From contig JAEYVN010000580.1 of NCBI GenBank assembly GCA_023431725.1, positions 1 to 8,697 on the forward strand: 8,697 bases of DNA, in the 5' to 3' direction. Shown here one piece after another: positions 5,901 to 8,697 of the stretch. The DNA is from Pseudomonadota bacterium. GTDB lineage: Bacteria > Pseudomonadota > Alphaproteobacteria > Rhizobiales > Xanthobacteraceae. Made by a program: the position numbers and the translations under genes. A model generated the notes under the pieces. The model was given only the letters and a program-made list of their open reading frames with translations. It was not told the origin of the DNA and searched no databases. How positions within the stretch are numbered: position 1 is the stretch's first letter; each line of letters opens with the position of its first letter.

Positions 5901-8643
5901 CGAATTCCTGACCGAGCGGACCGATACCGCGGCCCTCAATGTCGAAGCACGCGTACGCACCGCGAGCGATATCCTGGTCGAGCGCACACATGGTCTCGCC
6001 GAACAGGTCGAGGGCCGTGCCCGCACAGCCGGCGAATTCCTCAGCGAGCGCGCCGAGGCTGCGGCGCTGCACATCGAAAGCCGTGCCAAGGTAACCACCG
6101 ATCTCATCGCCGATCGCACCCATGCGATCGCCGAGCAGGTCGAAACCCGCACCAAGTCTGCGGCCGATATCCTTGCCGAGCGTACACATTCGATTGCCGC
6201 AGAGGTCGAGACCCGTACCAAAACCGCGGCGGACGTTCTGGCTGAGCGCACGCATAATCTCTCGCATCAGGTCGAGGCCCGCGCCAAGGCGGCCGGCGAA
6301 CTTCTGCTCGAATGGGCCGAGAACGCCGCTTCGCAAGTGGAAACCCGCACGCGCACGGCCTCCGAAGCCCTCGCCGAACGCAGCGAGAAGCTCGCCCAGC
6401 AATTGGAAGCACGGACCTATGCCTCCGTGGATCTACTGACCTCGCGGTCCGATGCCGTCACCACACAGGTTGAAAGCCGCACCAAATCGGCGGCCGACTC
6501 CCTGAATGCGCGCATCGCGGAACTGGCTGAAGCTGTCCGCACGAATTCCACCGATGCGGAAAAGTCCCTCACCGCTTTGACCGCCACATCGACCGAAGCC
6601 CTGCGCACGGCGACCGGCGAAGTCGAACGCGTGTTGTCAGTGGTATCGTCCAGCATCGGCGGATCGCTCAAGCAGAGCGCAACGGAAGTCGAACGTACGC
6701 TGCTTGGCGTCAGCGCCGAGGTGACGCGTGGCTTCACCGGCAAGGCCAACGAGATCGCGACGTCCGTTTCAAGCCGCGCCGCCGAGATGACCCGCATTCT
6801 CGACACCAATTCCAGCACACTCCTCGCTGCGCTATCGGCGAAGAGCCAGGAATTCACCAGCGAGGTACAGAAGGCGACGCAGTCGGCCGTCAGCGCCATC
6901 GAGGCCAAGGGCTTCGACTTCACACGCTCGATGCTCGACAATTCGAACGAGCTCGCGCGGCTGATCAATGACGCCGGCGAATCCGCGACCACGAAAGTCA
7001 ACGACACGTTGCGTCACCTGCAGGACAATACGCGCGAGGCGATCGAGCAGTCGCAGCGGGTCACGACCGAGTCGCTGTCACAGATCCTGGAAAATCAGGC
7101 CAGGCTGCGCAACGAATCCACGACCCTGTTCGAGCGCATGCGCGAAGCCAACGTGCTCCTGCACGAGGTGCTGACCGGTGCGCACGACAACATGGCGTCG
7201 ATCGAAAGCACGCTCAACAGCCGTCTGAGCGAATTCGCCAACGTCATCAACGATGTGACCGAACGCAGCGGCGTCGCCGGCGAACGCATGAGCTCGCATA
7301 TCGCCTCGTTCCGCTCCGACACGGCCAACGTCGTGGAGAATCTGTCCGGTCTCGTGTCGCAGTTCGATCAGCACGGCCGCACGCTGGCGCTGGCCGTCGA
7401 AGCGGTCGAGAAGAGCAATGTGCGCACGGAGGAAGTGGTCGCCGACCGTCGGCAGACGCTCGAAAGCCTCATCGCGACCCTCGACCTGCGGTCTGAAGAC
7501 CTTGAACAGCGTCTTGAGCGCTTCTCCACCCTGCTCGATCAGTCGCTCAACGGGGCAGAAGCACGCGCCCGTGAAATCGGTCGCGTGATTGCGGAATCGG
7601 CAACGAGCGGCGCCCGCACCATTGCCGAACAATTCGACATCGTTCGCGAGACTTCGGAGGAAGAGCGCAAGCGCACCAGCGAGGCCATGCGCACGATCTT
7701 CGAGCAATCGATCAGCGAGTCGGACACGATGCTCCAGCAGTCGTCGAGCCGCTTTGCCGAAACTCTTGCCGGCGTGAAGAAGATGGCTGCGGAAATGAAG
7801 TCGCAGCTTGAGATGACCCGCGCCGAATTGAAGCGCGGCATCATGGAATTGCCGCAGGAGACCGCAGAGAATGCGGCTCAGATGCGCCGCGTGATCGTCG
7901 ACCAGATCGAGGCCCTTGCGGAGTTGAACCGCATCGTCAGCCGGCATGGCCGCAATCTCGACGTCGCAGAGCAGCGCCGCGAACCGGTGCTGGCTGTGGT
8001 CGGTGGCCGTAACGAGCCCGCCCGTCCGCAGGCCCGTCAGGCCGAGCCCGCAACGCCTCCAGCGCCTCAGGCCCCAATTCAGGGTCCGGTCATGCAGGCG
8101 CCCATGGCGCCGCCGACGGCGCCCGGCCCTCGCCGCCCCGACATGCAGGGTCCGGCACCACAGGGTCCCGCCCCGCGTGGCGGAAATCCGGCCGGCAATC
8201 AGGGCTGGTTGACTGACCTTCTGCACCGCGCCGGCGAGGAAGCGAACGAGGCGCCGCAGCAGCCTCAGCGTGGCCGTCAGGCCCCACCGCCGCGGCAGGC
8301 TATCGACTCGCTTGATGCTCTGTCGGTCGATATCGCGCGCATGGTCGAACATGACATCGCGGTCGACATGTGGGACCGCTACAATCGTGGCGAGCGCAAC
8401 GCCTTCACGCGCCAGCTCTACACGATGCATGGCCAGCGCGCGTTCGACGACATGCGCAACCGCTATCGCGGCGACCGCAACTTCCGTCAGACGGTGGATC
8501 GCTATATCGCCGAGTTCGAACGTCTTCTTGAGGACGTGTCGCGCGATGAACGCGGCGGTCAGGCCATGGTGCGGACCTATCTCACCTCGGAGACGGGCAA
8601 GGTCTACACGATGCTTGCGCACGCGGCCGGCCGTTTCGACTAA
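2914..8643 (+). CDS. Giant membrane-anchored coiled-coil protein, probable Growth Pole Ring (GPR/RgsE) homologue
   Basis: This protein of 1909 residues probably scaffolds polar cell growth. In order: a polar N-terminal tail (1-110) with an acidic stretch and the segment RPANDDWRTAAQILQT; two membrane helices (about 112-132 and 143-164) joined by a roughly 10-residue loop, with R110/K111 before and H165/R169 after, which puts both ends in the cytoplasm; a helical stretch to about 267; 100 gapless 11-residue repeats (268-1367); further coiled coil (1368-1685) ending in ELPQET (1645-1650) and MRRVIVDQI (1657-1665); a Pro/Gln/Ala-rich linker (about 1700-1796) with the embedded motif GWLTDLLHRA (1764-1773); and a charged helical C-terminal domain (1797-1909). 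Only two Cys (453, 595) are seen. Agrobacterium GPR, an apolipoprotein-like protein of about 2100 residues that forms a polar ring, and Sinorhizobium RgsE share this size and character. Older databases call such proteins kinesin-like or apolipoprotein-like. The homology call rests on architecture and memory, not alignment. Confidence 0.8.
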   Translation: MSNNSRKVQDPTEAAMSAIQEALSVRDAEMKAAAASRTTGSVAPEPQTSLNDQPKPVEPRRPAMPASARFEDEFFIADTPMDSEPGRPANDDWRTAAQILQTAQGLPSTRKYYVMAGIASAVWVVLALILAMSSSAQLQANFAPTLLALVVTFIAPVAFFFAAAHTVARSQEMRALTQSMTEVALRLSEPEGVAREAIVSVGQAIRREVAAMGDGVERALARAAELEVLVQNEVGALERAYNDNEVRIRGLLDDLAAQRDSLIGQAEQVRNAITGVHLDLNQDITGISDQVASQVSLATESITRDLTEKSEHIASALSRISDEMLAQLGERGGEILERLERTAQETTQAVESISLSAASQIENSGYATTNAIASATERLNASLAFKTENVAEEFDMLSQNLMEMMQLRLANVTDDFARRTTEITGLMGQRSEELTTQMLNASSDAAEAVVIRCDEVSSALKTTGDSLILDLTLRGDDVVKKFEQTGAAITETILSRSDEVMGTFSGSADTIANTIGAHGDALKDMLGSRLQTFEEMFSQGGTALAERIANDASSLGSLITRHLGEFDRTVKLHGAELVERLGDRTQTVSDTIRACIDNFDSRIGNKTGEITDALDLRLVRFQEALDSRTQTLNDALGGRVLEIAKTLADGGKEVVAALDTRINDVTSTINSRGATLADAITSKSREIDEVLGNRATEIATTLDARIGKFEELLIGRTENVTQQLETRGRAAADALANRIAQVTEQVEAKSGAAAQLLAERADSVTQLLSERSDSVAQLLTERSDAVAQLLTERSTAMAEVLTDRSSTMTQLLTERSSAMAQLLTDRSTAAAQLLTERSDTAAQTMETRTKLAVDLITDRVSKVAELVQGTSATAAQLLSERSDMAARLISENSDTAAQMMEARSKLVADFLLDRAEKMTAQLEDRTRAAAEALHEHTAGLAEQVENRTKTAGEILSERTEAAVLQFEGRTRSATDLLIERAQSLADQVEGRARKAGEFLTERTDTAALNVEARVRTASDILVERTHGLAEQVEGRARTAGEFLSERAEAAALHIESRAKVTTDLIADRTHAIAEQVETRTKSAADILAERTHSIAAEVETRTKTAADVLAERTHNLSHQVEARAKAAGELLLEWAENAASQVETRTRTASEALAERSEKLAQQLEARTYASVDLLTSRSDAVTTQVESRTKSAADSLNARIAELAEAVRTNSTDAEKSLTALTATSTEALRTATGEVERVLSVVSSSIGGSLKQSATEVERTLLGVSAEVTRGFTGKANEIATSVSSRAAEMTRILDTNSSTLLAALSAKSQEFTSEVQKATQSAVSAIEAKGFDFTRSMLDNSNELARLINDAGESATTKVNDTLRHLQDNTREAIEQSQRVTTESLSQILENQARLRNESTTLFERMREANVLLHEVLTGAHDNMASIESTLNSRLSEFANVINDVTERSGVAGERMSSHIASFRSDTANVVENLSGLVSQFDQHGRTLALAVEAVEKSNVRTEEVVADRRQTLESLIATLDLRSEDLEQRLERFSTLLDQSLNGAEARAREIGRVIAESATSGARTIAEQFDIVRETSEEERKRTSEAMRTIFEQSISESDTMLQQSSSRFAETLAGVKKMAAEMKSQLEMTRAELKRGIMELPQETAENAAQMRRVIVDQIEALAELNRIVSRHGRNLDVAEQRREPVLAVVGGRNEPARPQARQAEPATPPAPQAPIQGPVMQAPMAPPTAPGPRRPDMQGPAPQGPAPRGGNPAGNQGWLTDLLHRAGEEANEAPQQPQRGRQAPPPRQAIDSLDALSVDIARMVEHDIAVDMWDRYNRGERNAFTRQLYTMHGQRAFDDMRNRYRGDRNFRQTVDRYIAEFERLLEDVSRDERGGQAMVRTYLTSETGKVYTMLAHAAGRFD
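3250..3405 (+). other. Membrane hairpin of the GPR-like protein
   Basis: This stretch encodes residues 113-164. Two hydrophobic segments, VMAGIASAVWVVLALILAM (114-132) and about 143-164 (rich in F, V, L and A), are separated by a short polar turn (SSSAQLQAN). Flanking basic residues predict both ends inside the cell, making the 1700-residue remainder cytoplasmic. Confidence 0.8.
5167..5430 (+). repeat. Most uniform repeat block (xxAQLLTERSx units)
   Basis: Eight consecutive units (residues 752-839) read variants of xAxQLLTERSD. Adjacent 33-nt copies at 5200-5232 and 5233-5265 differ at 5 positions. Other copies fall into a CAA-TTG and a CAG-CTG codon group for the Gln-Leu pair, showing two sub-lineages of duplication. 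Confidence 0.85.
5728..6387 (+). repeat. Five tandem 132-nt (44-residue) super-repeats
   Basis: Units alternate between an EQVExRxK type and an AGEILSERTE or ADILAERTH type, giving a 22-residue period. Pairs of these pairs give a 44-residue period beginning at residues 939, 983, 1027, 1071 and 1115. The first three copies are clearest: GLAEQVENRTK, SLADQVEGRAR and GLAEQVEGRAR open them, each followed by a KAGEFLTERTD-like unit. This points to nested duplication of 11, then 22, then 44 residues. Confidence 0.75.
8305..8640 (+). other. C-terminal domain of the GPR-like protein
   Basis: Residues 1798-1909 follow the Pro-rich linker and lack the 11-residue repeat. They are rich in aromatic and charged residues (MWDRYNRGERNAF, FDDMRNRYRGDRNF, VDRYIAEFERLLEDV) and end AAGRFD. 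This suggests a compact helical domain, perhaps for partner binding. I do not recognise a named family. Confidence 0.65.
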
Positions 8644-8667
8644 GACGATTTTCCTGAGCGAAAAAAT

Positions 8668-8697
8668 AAGGGCGTGCCGTCATCGCGGCGCGCCCTT
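8668..8697 (+). terminator. Probable intrinsic terminator after the GPR-like gene, cut by the window edge
   Basis: A 12-bp stem (8668-8679 with 8686-8697, one G-T pair) with a 6-nt loop lies 24 nt past the stop codon. AAGGGCG and CGCCCTT form its base. Six A residues at 8661-8666 would act as a T-run for transcription arriving from the right, so it may be bidirectional. The plus-strand T-run would begin at the very edge and cannot be fully seen. Confidence 0.7.

Larger units (their letters stand above)
3715..7014 (+). repeat. 100 tandem 33-nt units encoding gapless 11-residue (hendecad) repeats
   Basis: Starting at residue 268 (QVRNAITGVHL), the protein divides into 100 consecutive 11-residue units ending at residue 1367 (SATTKVNDTLR), with no insertion or deletion. 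Position 6 is I, L, V, M or F in every unit; position 2 is mostly hydrophobic or Ala; position 3 is often A or T. Eleven residues make three alpha-helical turns, so this predicts one continuous amphipathic helix, as in right-handed hendecad coiled coils or apolipoprotein-like helices. Units 1-44 (268-751) and 86-100 (1203-1367) are divergent; units 45-85 (752-1202) are strongly alike. Register was checked against codon positions at several points. The 33-nt units vary in synonymous sites, so most duplications are not recent. Confidence 0.9.

Noticed and set aside
3715..7014. CRISPR array or other non-coding tandem repeat
   Set aside because: The 33-nt units are in frame, degenerate at synonymous sites and have no unique spacers; periodicity is at the protein level.
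7078..8622. A 514-codon minus-strand open frame under the C-terminal part of the large gene
   Set aside because: The plus-strand frame carries the clear coiled coil, linker and C-terminal domain; the opposite frame has skewed composition and no start context.
2914..8643. Kinesin-like motor or chemotaxis receptor
   Set aside because: There is no P-loop or other motor motif, and no receptor signalling hairpin or sensor domain; the resemblance is only generic coiled coil.

Overview
This window looks like chromosome from an alphaproteobacterium of the order Hyphomicrobiales (Rhizobiales), most likely the Bradyrhizobium/Rhodopseudomonas/Afipia side (Nitrobacteraceae). The DNA is GC-rich. It carries a thioredoxin-reductase-like ferredoxin-NADP reductase beside an adrenodoxin-type ferredoxin, and a giant coiled-coil membrane protein of the kind known from polar-growing rhizobia. 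The placement rests on recognised protein families; no search was run.

Layout. Positions 1-2558 hold four genes on the minus strand. In transcription order these are a small histidine phosphotransfer (Hpt) protein (2169-2558), a [2Fe-2S] ferredoxin (1631-1951), a ferredoxin-NADP reductase (460-1503) and the first 154 codons of a RutB-like cysteine hydrolase (1-463, running off the left edge). The reductase and hydrolase overlap by ATGA, and ferredoxin plus reductase form a natural NADPH-linked electron-transfer pair. A 355-bp divergent intergenic region (2559-2913) follows. It contains a cluster of TTAA motifs, including a perfect TTAA-N7-TTAA match to the CtrA cell-cycle regulator box.

The remaining two thirds (2914-8643, plus strand) is one gene of 1909 codons. 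Its product has a short N-terminal tail, two closely spaced membrane helices (about residues 112-132 and 143-164), a very long helical region, a Pro/Gln-rich linker and a C-terminal domain. I read it as a homologue of the Growth Pole Ring protein GPR of Agrobacterium (RgsE in Sinorhizobium), an organiser of unipolar growth. Residues 268-1367 can be laid out by eye as exactly 100 consecutive 11-residue units without one insertion or deletion, and every unit has I, L, V, M or F at the same position. A hairpin at the right edge is its probable terminator.

How the parts may work together. The large protein is probably a cytoplasmic-membrane-anchored scaffold at the growing pole. The CtrA-like box and the divergent Hpt gene hint at cell-cycle or phosphorelay control, but that is inference. 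The ferredoxin/reductase/hydrolase group looks metabolic and unrelated to polar growth.
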